Of a DNA stretch of 64,000 nucleotides, positions 17,018 through 26,545 are shown in pieces. The notes under the pieces were generated by a model. It did no database searches and was not told the DNA's origin. It worked only from the letters and a program-made list of their open reading frames with translations. Numbering within the stretch: the first letter of the stretch is position 1; every line of letters begins with the position of its first letter. Source of the stretch: Hyphomicrobiales bacterium. Its GTDB lineage: Bacteria > Pseudomonadota > Alphaproteobacteria > Rhizobiales > Rhizobiaceae. The position numbers and the translations under genes are program-made. The DNA lies in NCBI GenBank assembly GCA_900467685.1, contig UBQX01000002.1, forward strand, positions 62,001 to 126,000. The letters are read 5' to 3'.

Positions 17018-18445
17018 TTACCGCTTCTTCCTGCGACCCTCGAACGGATTTGCCGACGCGCGGTAATAAACGCGGATCGGCACGCCCGGCATGTCGAAAT
17101 CCTTGCGCAGGTTGTTGATCAGATAGCGCGTATAGCTTTCCGGCACCGCCTCGGGGCGCGTGCACGAGATCATGAAGCCCGGCGGACGGGCCTTTGCCTG
17201 TGTCATGTATTTGAGCTTCAGGCGACGCCCGGACACGGCCGGTGGCGGATGCTGCATCGTCTGCGCATCGAGCCAACGGTTCAGCTTGGCCGTCGAGATG
17301 CGGCGGTTCCAGACCTTGTCGGTATCGACGACCGATTGCATCAGCCGGTCGAGCCCGTCGCCCGTCTGGCCGGAAACCGTGACCGCGCGGATGCCGCGCG
17401 CCTGCGGCAGCAGCCGCTCGGTCTTCTCGCGCAGTTCGGCAAGCAGCGCCTGCCGGTCCTCGATCATGTCCCACTTGTTGAAGGCGAGCACGGCGGCGCG
17501 GCCTTCGCGCAAAACGAAGTCGACGATATGCAGGTCCTGCTTTTCGAACGGGATCGTCGCATCGAAGACGATGACCACCGTTTCGGCGAACTTGATGGCG
17601 CGCAGCGTGTCGGCAACGGAAAGCTTCTCCAGCTTCTCCTGCACCTTCGCCTTGCGGCGCATGCCGGCCGTGTCGAACAGGCGCACCGTGCGGCCGCGCC
17701 ACTCCCAGTCAACGGAAATGGAATCGCGCGTGATGCCGGCTTCCGGACCAGTCAACAGACGTTCTTCGCCGAGATAGCGGTTGATCAGCGTGGACTTGCC
17801 AGCATTCGGCCGTCCAACGATCGCCACGCGAAGCGGCTTCGTCTCGTCATAGGCCGGCTCTTCCTCGTCCTCTTCGCCCTCGATGAGATCGGTGGGCTCA
17901 AGATCGATATCGGTTTCCGGTTCATCGATTTCCGGCGGAAAGGCAACGTCCTCGCCGATTGCTTCGACAATCGCGTCGCGCAGATCGTGCAGGCCCTGGC
18001 CATGTTCGGCCGAAATCGCGACCGGCTCGCCGAGGCCGAGCGTGAAGGCGTCATAAAAACCGCCATCGGAGCCGCGCGCTTCCGCCTTGTTGGCAACCAG
18101 AACCACCGGCTTACCACGCCGGCGCAAGATTTCGGCAAACACCTTGTCATGCGGCGTCAGGCCAAACTTCGCATCCACGACGAACAGCGTCATGTCCGCC
18201 TCGTCGATGGCCGCTTCCGTCTGCTGGCGCATGCGGCCCTGCAGCGTCTCAGGCCCGCTCTCTTCGAGGCCGGCCGTATCGATGATGGTGAAGCGCAGAT
18301 CGTCCAGCCGCGCGTCGCCGGGGCGACGGTCGCGGGTAACACCCGGCGTGTCGTCGACAAGCGCCAGCTTCTTGCCGACCAGACGGTTGAAAAGCGTGCT
18401 CTTGCCCACATTGGGGCGTCCGACGATGGCGACCTTGAAGCTCAT
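17018..18445 (-). CDS. der: Ribosome-assembly GTPase Der (EngA)
   Basis: Der has two tandem GTPase domains and helps 50S subunit maturation. The 475-residue protein shows GRPNVGKST at 9-17 with DTAG, and a second GRPNAGKST at 211-219 with DTAG and NKWD, then the C-terminal KH-like domain ([20 protein letters not shown]) and a basic tail (EGRRKKR). In the first domain the guanine-specificity motif reads NKAE instead of NKxD, a common variant in Der. An acidic linker ([13 protein letters not shown]) separates the two domains. It lies 25 bp downstream of the YfgM-like gene, so the two probably share a transcript. Confidence 0.97.
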   Translation of the reverse strand: MSFKVAIVGRPNVGKSTLFNRLVGKKLALVDDTPGVTRDRRPGDARLDDLRFTIIDTAGLEESGPETLQGRMRQQTEAAIDEADMTLFVVDAKFGLTPHDKVFAEILRRRGKPVVLVANKAEARGSDGGFYDAFTLGLGEPVAISAEHGQGLHDLRDAIVEAIGEDVAFPPEIDEPETDIDLEPTDLIEGEEDEEEPAYDETKPLRVAIVGRPNAGKSTLINRYLGEERLLTGPEAGITRDSISVDWEWRGRTVRLFDTAGMRRKAKVQEKLEKLSVADTLRAIKFAETVVIVFDATIPFEKQDLHIVDFVLREGRAAVLAFNKWDMIEDRQALLAELREKTERLLPQARGIRAVTVSGQTGDGLDRLMQSVVDTDKVWNRRISTAKLNRWLDAQTMQHPPPAVSGRRLKLKYMTQAKARPPGFMISCTRPEAVPESYTRYLINNLRKDFDMPGVPIRVYYRASANPFEGRRKKR

Positions 18446-18470
18446 GGACTTAAATCCCGCGGCGAACCGC

Positions 18471-19136
18471 TTATCCCTTGGCGTTGGAGGTCAGAAGATC
18501 AAGCATGATACGGGCGCGGTTGCCGACATTGACCGGCGTCTGCGCATCGTTGGCGATGGCCTGGAACCAGTCCTTCGCCTGCTTGACATCGCCGTTCTTG
18601 TAAGCCGACAGGCCGAGAGCCTCGCGCGCCGAATGACGCATCGGGTTCTGCGCATCGGTCAGCACTTCGACTTCCTTCGACACATCCGCGTAAGGCGCGG
18701 TGTCGATGAGCAGCCAGCCTGCGCGAAGACGCGCGACATCGCGAACCGGATCCGGAACCTTCGTGTCGTTGGCAACGGCATCCAGTTCGGCAACGGCAGC
18801 CTTCGGATCGGTAGCAGCCTTCAGCGTCGCCGAGCGCATGCGGGCGAGAACCGGATAGGCCCCATAGCCATCCTTCTCGAGCTGCGCGAAAGCAGCAAGC
18901 GCCTCGTCCGTCTTGTTGTCGGAAGCGAGCTTCATGGCCGTCAGGAACTTGTCGCCCGAGGCAGAAGCCTGCTGGCCGGACCAGTAGACATAACCGCGAT
19001 AGCCGGCCGTGCCGATGACAATGGCAACCGCAATGGCAACGATCATAAGACCGTACTGCGTCCAGATCGCCTTCATCTGGTCGGAACGAAGTTCCTCGTT
19101 GACCTCGCGGATAAAGCTGTCGTTTTCGTTCGTCAT
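18471..19136 (-). CDS. YfgM-like membrane protein with TPR region
   Basis: 221 residues from the ATG at 19136 ([12 protein letters not shown]); the upstream extension lacks a family match. A cytoplasmic N-terminal part ([16 protein letters not shown]) is followed by a transmembrane segment at about 25-45 ([20 protein letters not shown]) and a periplasmic tetratricopeptide-like domain of Ala-rich helices. This is the TPR_21/YfgM layout; in E. coli YfgM is an ancillary partner of the SecYEG translocon and PpiD. As in many bacteria it lies just upstream of der; YfgL/BamB, often found between them, is absent here. Confidence 0.85.
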   Translation of the reverse strand: MTNENDSFIREVNEELRSDQMKAIWTQYGLMIVAIAVAIVIGTAGYRGYVYWSGQQASASGDKFLTAMKLASDNKTDEALAAFAQLEKDGYGAYPVLARMRSATLKAATDPKAAVAELDAVANDTKVPDPVRDVARLRAGWLLIDTAPYADVSKEVEVLTDAQNPMRHSAREALGLSAYKNGDVKQAKDWFQAIANDAQTPVNVGNRARIMLDLLTSNAKG

Positions 19137-19275
19137 TCTTGTCGGCACCGGCTCAATAGAAGTGTTTTCGCAATTCACGACGCAAACGCGCCACGACATA
19201 TCTGCCGGAATTGCTCTGAATGTTGCGGCCTTCTACAGGATTTTTGTCCGCTTGTAACAAAAAACTGGAAACGGC

Positions 19276-19869
19276 TTACATGCCAGCGGCGGCGAGCGGC
19301 GAAACGCCGATCAGCATCTGGTGGAGATAGAGCAGGATGACCGCATAAAGCGCGATACCGCCGATGACGGAGGCAATGTCATACTGCGTGGAGACAAAGT
19401 CGCGCACCACCTTTTCGCCTGCCCGCGCGCGGCGCTTCGCCGAGATGCGCACCAGCACCGCCCAGATCAGGAAGCCGCCGAAGAGGAGGACCGAATTGAG
19501 CTCGCCATTGGAGAGAAGATGCGCGAAGGCCCAGACCTTCACCGATGTGACCATGGGATGCTTGACCCAGACGGCGATCTTGCCGGCGGGAAGGATCGAC
19601 GCCATCAGCAGGATCATCGCGATCAGCATCAGCGTCAGCGTGATATGCGTCATGAACATCGGCGGCGTGTAGAGCATCGGCGTAACTGACCGCGACGCGC
19701 TGAAAGCATAGATGAGCAGAACGAGGCTGGCGATGGAGAGCAGCGAATAGACGCCACGCCAGGCGTGTACGCCCATGCGCTTGATCGTCCGCTCCCGCCA
19801 TTGAGGCGCGAAGATACGCAGCGAATGGAGCACCAGAAACAGGACGATTGAAAAGACGAGCAATGCCAC
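19276..19869 (-). CDS. nnrU: NnrU-family membrane protein
   Basis: About 197 residues with six hydrophobic segments and the family features LVLHSLRIFAP, GVHAWRGVYSLLSIASL, YTPPMFMTHITLTLMLIAM, and KHPMVTSVKVWAFAHLLSNGE with its conserved His residues. NnrU was first found in nitric-oxide reductase regions, and one branch is the Z-ISO carotenoid isomerase. No denitrification gene lies nearby, so its role is open. I chose the GTG at 19869, with GGGAGG six bases upstream; an upstream GTG at 19893 would add eight residues. Confidence 0.85.
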   Translation of the reverse strand: MALLVFSIVLFLVLHSLRIFAPQWRERTIKRMGVHAWRGVYSLLSIASLVLLIYAFSASRSVTPMLYTPPMFMTHITLTLMLIAMILLMASILPAGKIAVWVKHPMVTSVKVWAFAHLLSNGELNSVLLFGGFLIWAVLVRISAKRRARAGEKVVRDFVSTQYDIASVIGGIALYAVILLYLHQMLIGVSPLAAAGM

Positions 19870-19994
19870 GGGGAGCCTCCCACTCTCTGCCACCGGCCCT
19901 CAACAAACCGGCATTTTCCCAGACAGATACAGGCAATGGACCGCAAACGCCAGCGGCAAGCTGGCGCCAGCGGGGAGCTTGTGGGTAACCGGCC

Positions 19995-21248
19995 TCAGGC
20001 TTCGACGCCACCCGACTCGATGTACTCCTGATCGATAGACGGCAGCGGCTTGTCGTCAATGGCAGCTTCGAAGGCACGCAGGCGCTTGTAGATGGAAAGC
20101 AGCTCCACGATCGTCGTCCAGGAATTGACGAGATACTGGAACGAACCACGGACCTGGTCGAAGACGTTGTTGATCTGCGTCATCAGGCCGAGCGTCAGCT
20201 TGCCGGCAACGATCGACGGAACCAGCACGATCAGGCTGAACAGGTTATCGGCCTGCAGATAGAAGATACGGGCAACGTTGAAATACATGTAGTGGAAGTA
20301 AAGCCGGAAATAGTTGCGGCGAACATCGTCATAAAGCTCACGGATCGTCATCGGGTCGGCGCGGTTCGGATCGTCCTCACCGTAGACGAGTTCCTTGCGG
20401 TAGGACGCCTCGACGCGCTGGTTGCGGAACTCGAGCCCAGGAAGCTTCACCCCCACGACCGCAAGGAAAACGGTCCCGAAGACCGACCAGAAGATGGCCG
20501 CCCAGACGAGCGCATGCGGAACGTTGCCGATCAGCGGCAGTTCGGTGATGTCCTTTCCGAGTTGGAAGAGCACCGGCAGGAAGGCGATGAGCGTCATGAC
20601 GGAGCTGACCAGCGATACCCCGAGGCCTTCCACTGTCGTAGAAAACCGCATCGTGTCTTCCTGCACGCGCTGCGAGGCACCTTCGATGGTGCGCAGCCGC
20701 GGCCAATACGTCATGTAATATTCGTTCATTGCTGTGCGCCAGCGGAAGATCCAGTGGCTGACGAAGAAACGGCTGAGAACACCGACGGTGATCGCCAGGA
20801 AGGCAATGCCGGCAAATCCGAGCATGCCCATGTAAAGCTGCGCCGCCGTCACCGAACCGGGCTTGGAAAGCGCGCTCTGGATCATGTCATAAAACGGTCC
20901 GTACCAGGCATTGATCGCCACGCTAACCTGCACGCCGAAATAGGTCGTGAAGATGATTAGCGCGCTGCCCCAGATCGACCAGCGCTGCCACGGATGCGGG
21001 CTGAATATCTGCCAGAAAATACCGAAGATCGCGTTCACGATGGCATAGTAGATGTAAAACCAGATGAATGGCGCCGACCAGAAGACCGACACGCCGATGG
21101 GCGCCTGCTCCCCGGCACCCAAGGGCGGCATGCCAAAATGGGCGCCCAACTCCTGCACCCCGCCATACCAGGCAAAGATCGCCAGCAGCGACCAGACAGC
21201 AGCAGAGATGAAGAACAGCTTTGGCTTCGGGAAGAAGGAGACAAACAC
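19995..21248 (-). CDS. bacA: BacA/SbmA-family peptide transporter
   Basis: 417 residues from the GTG at 21248, which gives [13 protein letters not shown] and closely matches the start of Sinorhizobium BacA; the frame is open 27 codons further but those look unrelated. About seven transmembrane helices are present, with the family segments [70 protein letters not shown] and the C-terminal [21 protein letters not shown]. BacA proteins import peptides, including plant NCR peptides, and affect very-long-chain fatty acid content of lipid A. It is required for symbiosis in Sinorhizobium and chronic infection in Brucella. It is monocistronic here. Confidence 0.93.
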   Translation of the reverse strand: MFVSFFPKPKLFFISAAVWSLLAIFAWYGGVQELGAHFGMPPLGAGEQAPIGVSVFWSAPFIWFYIYYAIVNAIFGIFWQIFSPHPWQRWSIWGSALIIFTTYFGVQVSVAINAWYGPFYDMIQSALSKPGSVTAAQLYMGMLGFAGIAFLAITVGVLSRFFVSHWIFRWRTAMNEYYMTYWPRLRTIEGASQRVQEDTMRFSTTVEGLGVSLVSSVMTLIAFLPVLFQLGKDITELPLIGNVPHALVWAAIFWSVFGTVFLAVVGVKLPGLEFRNQRVEASYRKELVYGEDDPNRADPMTIRELYDDVRRNYFRLYFHYMYFNVARIFYLQADNLFSLIVLVPSIVAGKLTLGLMTQINNVFDQVRGSFQYLVNSWTTIVELLSIYKRLRAFEAAIDDKPLPSIDQEYIESGGVEA

Positions 21249-21393
21249 GGCGGGAAATCTTTCTGTCTGGGACCGAAATAGCGGCTTATGCTTTTGTCGG
21301 AAACTATGGCATCCACGCGGCAGCGGCAATGCTTGGAGGGTTACATGAGCAATTTGTAACGATGGGATGAAATACCCGTCATTTCAAAGCGCT

Positions 21394-22146
21394 TCAATCG
21401 GCAAGCGTCAGGATCAGCGGGCCATTCTTCGTCACCACCAGCGTGTGCTCAAACTGCACGGTCAGCGCCTTGGGCGAAGAAAACAGCGTCCAGTTGTCCT
21501 TGTCGCCATCCTCGGCGAAATTGGCGCCCAGCGACAGGAAGGGCTCGATGGTGAAAACCTGCCCCTCTTCCATGATCCGCGTCTCGTCGGGATCCGGCCA
21601 AGTGGAAATTTCGGTCGGCTCCTCATGCAGCGAACGGCCGACGCCGTGGCTGGCGAGGTTCTGGATCAGCGTATAGCGGTTCTTGCGGGCAAACGTCCCG
21701 ATGGCCTCGCCAATGGCGGCAAGCCGTCCGCCTGTCTTGACCTGCGAAAGACCAACCCAAAGGGCCCGCTTGCCGTCGCGCACCAGCCGCTGCGTTTTCG
21801 TATCTGCCTTGCCGACCGCGAACGACGAGCCGGTGTCGCCGAAAAAACCGTCCTTGACAGCGGAAACATCGATATTGATGAGATCACCAACGGCAATCAC
21901 CCTGTCGCCCGGTATGCCATGAGCCACTTCCTCATTGATGGATATGCAGGTCGCGCCCGGAAACTGATAGCAGACTTCAGGCGCCGACTGCGCACCCTCG
22001 CCCTCGATGAACTTGCGGCCGATGGCGTCGAGCTCGCGGGTCGTCATGCCGGGCTCCATGGCGTCCGCCATGATTTTCACCGCGCGTCCGCAGATGCGCC
22101 CGATGTCCTTCAGCTTTTCCAGTTCGTCTTCGGACGAGATGATCAT
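21394..22146 (-). CDS. map: Type I methionine aminopeptidase
   Basis: The 250-residue cytoplasmic enzyme removes the initiator methionine. The five metal ligands of the pita-bread fold are visible: Asp in LINIDVSAV, Asp in FFGDTGSSF, His in LASHGVGRSLHEEP, Glu in FTIEPFLS and Glu in VQFEHTLVV. The entry His lies in EEVAHGIPGD. No N-terminal zinc-finger extension is present. It lies 46 bp downstream of the flavoenzyme gene on the same strand. Some rhizobia have several map genes; this one looks complete and functional. Confidence 0.95.
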   Translation of the reverse strand: MIISSEDELEKLKDIGRICGRAVKIMADAMEPGMTTRELDAIGRKFIEGEGAQSAPEVCYQFPGATCISINEEVAHGIPGDRVIAVGDLINIDVSAVKDGFFGDTGSSFAVGKADTKTQRLVRDGKRALWVGLSQVKTGGRLAAIGEAIGTFARKNRYTLIQNLASHGVGRSLHEEPTEISTWPDPDETRIMEEGQVFTIEPFLSLGANFAEDGDKDNWTLFSSPKALTVQFEHTLVVTKNGPLILTLAD

Positions 22147-22192
22147 CGCGGCCCGGCCTCTTCTTCAATCTTGAAGAGGCCGGTTGAACCGA

Positions 22193-23230
22193 TCAGGCGC
22201 TTTCCGTCAACGCTTTTCTGACGAGCGGAGCGACTTTCGTGCCGTAAAGTTCGATGGCGCGCATCAACTGCTCGTGGGGGACGAGGCCGATGGCCATCTG
22301 CAACAGGAAGCGGCTGTTCTTGAAGATGCGGTGATGGGCAATGATCTTCTCCGCCAGCACTTCGGGGCTGCCGAGGAAGATCGCGCCGTTCGGCCCGATC
22401 GACTGGTTGAAATGCGCCCGCGTCATCTGCGAAAAGCCGCGCTCGCGGCCAATCCGGTTCATCACCGCCGCCTGCGGCTCGTAGAACTGCTCGGCGGCAA
22501 GCTCGGTCGTCTCGGCTACAAAGCCATGAACGTTGATGGAGGTCGCAAGCGTTGCCGGATCGCGGCCGACGCGCTTCGCCGTCTCGCGGTAAAGCTGGAA
22601 CAGCGGCGCGAACCGATGCGGCTCGCCGCCGATGATGGCAAGCGCCAGCGGCAGCCCATGAAAAGCCGCCCGCGCCACCGAATTCGGCGTTCCACCGACG
22701 GCAATCCACAGCGGCAGCGGATTTTGCAAGGGACGCGGATAGACGGCAAGGCCGGGGATCGGCGCACGTGTCTCGCCCGACCACGAAACCTTCTCGTTAT
22801 CCCGCAGCTTCATCAGCAGATCGAGCTTTTCCTCGAAGAGCTTGTCGTAGTCATCAAGGTCATAACCGAACAGCGGGAAGCTCTCGATGAACGAGCCCCG
22901 CCCCGCCATGATCTCGGCGCGGCCCTTGGAGAGAAGATCCACCGTCGCATATTGCTGGAACACGCGCACCGGATCGTCGGAACTCAGCACCGAAACCGCA
23001 CTCGTCAGCCGGATATTCTTCGTCTTCACAGCGGCAGCAGCGAGAAGTGTCGCCGGGCTGGAGGCCATGTAATCTGGCCGATGATGTTCGCCGAGGCCAA
23101 AAACATCGAGCCCGACCTGATCGGCGAGCTCGATCTCCGCAATCAGCTCCTCCGCCCGCTTCGCCGCCGCAGCCCCCTTGTCGGGCGCATTCGGATCGAC
23201 ATCCGCAAATGTGTAGAGGCCCAGTTCCAT
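22193..23230 (-). CDS. LLM-class flavin-dependent monooxygenase (luciferase-like)
   Basis: A 345-residue member of the bacterial luciferase superfamily. Seen: the N-terminal YTFADV...AEELIAEIELADQVGLDVF, the family motif GLGEHHRPDYMASSPATLLAA, a strand with STVD-like ATVDLLSKGRAEIMAGRG, and the C-terminal GSPEVLAEKIIAHHRIF. These enzymes use reduced FMN to oxidise aldehydes, sulfonates or heterocycles; the substrate cannot be deduced. It is convergent with nothing and lies upstream of map on the same strand, separated from glpK by about 120 bp. Confidence 0.88.
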   Translation of the reverse strand: MELGLYTFADVDPNAPDKGAAAAKRAEELIAEIELADQVGLDVFGLGEHHRPDYMASSPATLLAAAAVKTKNIRLTSAVSVLSSDDPVRVFQQYATVDLLSKGRAEIMAGRGSFIESFPLFGYDLDDYDKLFEEKLDLLMKLRDNEKVSWSGETRAPIPGLAVYPRPLQNPLPLWIAVGGTPNSVARAAFHGLPLALAIIGGEPHRFAPLFQLYRETAKRVGRDPATLATSINVHGFVAETTELAAEQFYEPQAAVMNRIGRERGFSQMTRAHFNQSIGPNGAIFLGSPEVLAEKIIAHHRIFKNSRFLLQMAIGLVPHEQLMRAIELYGTKVAPLVRKALTESA

Positions 23231-23352
23231 GATGCGTCATCCCTCGGTTGATCTCAGAGCGAGATAAGCGAGAAATGGGGATGGGCCAAGCGGAAAGGTG
23301 GTGACGGAGTGTTCAGGGGGTGGTGATTGGGAATACCCGCTCACCCAACAGC

Positions 23353-24840
23353 TCACCCCAGCGTCCGCCGCACAGCGTCCTTCCAGCCCCTGACCTTCGC
23401 CGCCCGCGTCTTCTCGTCCATCGTCGGCTCAAACCGGCGGTCCTTTGCCCAGGCTTCGGCAAATCCCTTGCGATCGGGCCAGACGCCGGCGCGGGAGCCG
23501 GCAAGCCAGGCGGCGCCCATGGCGGTCGTTTCGAGGATCGTCGGGCGGTCTACGGGCGCGTCGAGAATGTCGGCGAGGCGCTGCATCGTCCAGTCCGAGG
23601 CGACCATGCCGCCATCGACGCGCAGCACGGTATCGCCCTCTGCCCGCTTCCAGTCCTTGTGCATGGCCTCCAACAGGTCGCGCGTCTGGTAGCAGACCGC
23701 TTCCAGCGCGGCGCGTGCAAATTCGGCCGGGCCCGTGTTGCGCGTCATGCCATAGACGGCCGCGCGCGCATCCGGGTCCCAATGCGGCGCGCCGAGGCCC
23801 ACAAAGGCAGGAACGAGATAGACGTCCTGCTCGGGATCGGCCTTCTCAGCCAGTTCCCCGGTTTCGGAAGCCTTCTTGATCACACCAAGCCCGTCGCGCA
23901 GCCATTGTACGGCGGCCCCCGCGATGAAGATCGAACCTTCCAGCGCGTAGCAGGTCTCGCCGTCGAGCCGGTAGGCAATCGTCGTCAGCAACCGGTTCTT
24001 TGAGCGCACCATGTCCGCGCCGGTATTCAGCAGCGCGAAGCAGCCCGTGCCATAGGTGGATTTCATCATACCGGGCTCGAAACAGGCCTGCCCGATGGTC
24101 GCCGCCTGCTGGTCACCGGCAACGCCCAGGATCGGCACTTCCGCCCCGAAAACGCTCTTGTCCGTCACCCCGAAATCGGCGGCGCAGTCCTTCACTTCCG
24201 GCAACAGGGCCGCGGGGATGCGCAGCGTCTCCAGCAACTCCTTGTCCCATTGGTTATCGGCAATGTTGAAGATCAGCGTGCGGGAAGCATTGGTCGCATC
24301 GGTCCCGAAGCTCTTGCCGCCCGTCAGCCGCCAGATCAGAAACGTATCGATCGTGCCAAAGCACAGTTCGCCCTTGGTCGCCCGTGCTCGCGCACCCTTG
24401 ACGTTGGAGAGCAGCCAGGAAAGCTTGGTGCCGGAAAAATAGGGATCAAGCAGCAGGCCCGTCTTGCGTGTGAAAAGCCTTTCGAGCCCCTCGCGCTTCA
24501 GCTTGGCGCAGTAGGAGGCTGTGCGGCGGTCCTGCCAGACGATGGCGTTGTGGATCGGCTTGCCGCTCTCACGTTCCCAGACGACGACCGTCTCGCGCTG
24601 GTTGGTGATGCCGATGGCCGAGATGGCCGATGCGTCGAGGCCGGCCTCCTTCAGCGCCTTTCGAATCGACCACAGGACACTCTCCCAGATCGCCTCAGGA
24701 TCGTGTTCCACCCAGCCGGATGCAGGGTAAATCTGCGGAAATTCTTTCTGGCCTGATCCGACGATCTTCATCTTGCCGTCGAATACAATGGCGCGGCTCG
24801 ACGTCGTGCCCTGATCGATCGCCAGAATGTACCCTGCCAT
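23353..24840 (-). CDS. glpK: Glycerol kinase
   Basis: GlpK phosphorylates glycerol to glycerol-3-phosphate with ATP. The 495-residue protein shows the FGGY family pattern: [17 protein letters not shown] at the N-terminus, [50 protein letters not shown] and the C-terminal [20 protein letters not shown]. The start is the ATG at 24840, directly after a strong GGAGGAGGAG ribosome-binding site; the open frame upstream is not family-like. No glycerol facilitator or glpD lies next to it. It is divergent from xdhA. Confidence 0.96.
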   Translation of the reverse strand: MAGYILAIDQGTTSSRAIVFDGKMKIVGSGQKEFPQIYPASGWVEHDPEAIWESVLWSIRKALKEAGLDASAISAIGITNQRETVVVWERESGKPIHNAIVWQDRRTASYCAKLKREGLERLFTRKTGLLLDPYFSGTKLSWLLSNVKGARARATKGELCFGTIDTFLIWRLTGGKSFGTDATNASRTLIFNIADNQWDKELLETLRIPAALLPEVKDCAADFGVTDKSVFGAEVPILGVAGDQQAATIGQACFEPGMMKSTYGTGCFALLNTGADMVRSKNRLLTTIAYRLDGETCYALEGSIFIAGAAVQWLRDGLGVIKKASETGELAEKADPEQDVYLVPAFVGLGAPHWDPDARAAVYGMTRNTGPAEFARAALEAVCYQTRDLLEAMHKDWKRAEGDTVLRVDGGMVASDWTMQRLADILDAPVDRPTILETTAMGAAWLAGSRAGVWPDRKGFAEAWAKDRRFEPTMDEKTRAAKVRGWKDAVRRTLG

Positions 24841-25072
24841 GGAAGTCTCCTCCTCCGGATGATTTTCTGTTTGATCGGAATGAAACCGAAACGAAGATAA
24901 AAAGCAAGGAAAACGCAAAGCCACTTGCGAACATGCAAAAAGCAATTGCCACACAAGCCGGAGTTGGATTAGCCTTCATTTCTATTGCGCTGCAAAACGC
25001 GCTGCGGAAGCACCTAGCACGAACCGCCAAGGCCCCGCCAAGAAGGTATTAAACCGGAGTGGTGAACGCCAA

Positions 25073-26545
25073 ATGCAACAGATTCGCTTCGTTCTGAACG
25101 ACGAAACCGTTGTCATCGACAGCATATCCCCGACAACCACATTGCTGGACTGGCTTCGGGAGACGAAGCGCCTGACCGGCACGAAGGAAGGCTGCGGCGA
25201 GGGCGACTGCGGTGCCTGCACGGTGCTCGTGGGCAAGGTGGTTGACGATCGGCTCGTCTATCGCAGCGTCAATGCCTGCATCCGCTTCGTGCCATCGCTG
25301 TCGGCAACGCATGTCGTGACCATCGAGCACATGGCCGGCCCGGATGGCGTGCTCACCCCGATCCAGCAGGCGCTCGCCGATTTGCACGGCTCGCAATGCG
25401 GCTTCTGCACGCCCGGCATCGTCATGTCGCTCTATGCGCTCCTGATGGAAAAGCCGACACCGTCGCGCGCCGAAATCGAAATCGCGCTTCAGGGCAATCT
25501 CTGTCGCTGCACCGGCTACGAATCGATCTTCCGCGCCGTCGAGGCAGCTGCGGCCGGCATGGCAAGTGCCACGCCGGATCGCCTGACGCTGACCCGCGAG
25601 CGCATCATCGCCACGCTGAACGACCTGAAGCCGAAGCGCACGATCCGCATCTTCCACGGCCAGAGCCGTTCGATCATCCCCTTCAACACCGCAGATCTCG
25701 CCGATGCCTACGCGACGGAACCAAACGCCGTCATCGTCGCCGGCGCGACCGATGTCGGACTTTGGGTGACCAAGCAGATGCGCCAGCTCTCGCCGGTCAT
25801 CTTCATCAATCACCTGACCGAGTTGCAGACGATAGACGAGACCGCCGACAAGGTCCGCCTCGGCGCGGTCGTGACCTACACGCAGGCGCAAAATGTGCTG
25901 GCGAAGAATTTCCCGGCACTTGGCAAGCTGCTGATCCGCATCGGCGGGCAGCAGGTTCGCAACATGGGCACGATCGGCGGCAATGTCGCCAACGGCTCCC
26001 CCATCGGCGACACCCCGCCCGCCCTGATCGCGCTCGACGCGACCGTCACGCTGCGCTCGCGCAACGGCGCACGCAGCCTGGCCGTAGAGGATTACTTCAT
26101 CGAATACGGCAAGCAGGCCCGCGAAGATGGTGAATTCGTGGAGGCGCTGGAAATTCCAAAGCTGGCCGACGATGAATTTTACGCCATCTACAAGATTTCC
26201 AAGCGCCGCGACGAAGACATTTCCGCGCTCTGCGGAGCCTTCAAGCTGAAGCTGGACGCGGCCGGAAACGTCGCCTCGATCCGCATCGCCTTTGGCGGCA
26301 TGGCGGGTACGCCGAAACGCGCCGCACACACGGAAGCTTTCCTCACTGGCAAGCCGTGGAACGAAGCGACCGTAAGCGCCGCCCGCGCGGAACTGGCCAA
26401 GGATTACACGCCGCTCTCCGACTGGCGCGCCAGCGCCGACTATCGCATGCTCGCTGCGCAGAACCTGCTCACCCGCCTCCTTATCGAGACATCGGGCGAG
26501 AAGGCTTCGCTGGAACGCTATGCCATGCTGGAGGCAGGCGAATGA
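25073..26545 (+). CDS. xdhA: Xanthine dehydrogenase small subunit (2Fe-2S and FAD)
   Basis: With XdhB this enzyme oxidises hypoxanthine to xanthine and then urate. The 490-residue subunit has a plant-type 2Fe-2S domain (Cys41, 46, 49 and 69), a second 2Fe-2S domain (QCGFCTPG with Cys109 and 112; LCRCTGYE with Cys144 and 146), an FAD-binding domain with IVAGATDVGLWVTK and RNMGTIGGNVANGSPIGDTPP, and the CO-dehydrogenase flavoprotein C-terminal domain. It is the first gene of xdhABC-puuD-guaD; its stop overlaps the xdhB start (ATGA). It is divergent from glpK across about 230 bp in which I see no clear operator. Confidence 0.96.
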   Translation: MQQIRFVLNDETVVIDSISPTTTLLDWLRETKRLTGTKEGCGEGDCGACTVLVGKVVDDRLVYRSVNACIRFVPSLSATHVVTIEHMAGPDGVLTPIQQALADLHGSQCGFCTPGIVMSLYALLMEKPTPSRAEIEIALQGNLCRCTGYESIFRAVEAAAAGMASATPDRLTLTRERIIATLNDLKPKRTIRIFHGQSRSIIPFNTADLADAYATEPNAVIVAGATDVGLWVTKQMRQLSPVIFINHLTELQTIDETADKVRLGAVVTYTQAQNVLAKNFPALGKLLIRIGGQQVRNMGTIGGNVANGSPIGDTPPALIALDATVTLRSRNGARSLAVEDYFIEYGKQAREDGEFVEALEIPKLADDEFYAIYKISKRRDEDISALCGAFKLKLDAAGNVASIRIAFGGMAGTPKRAAHTEAFLTGKPWNEATVSAARAELAKDYTPLSDWRASADYRMLAAQNLLTRLLIETSGEKASLERYAMLEAGE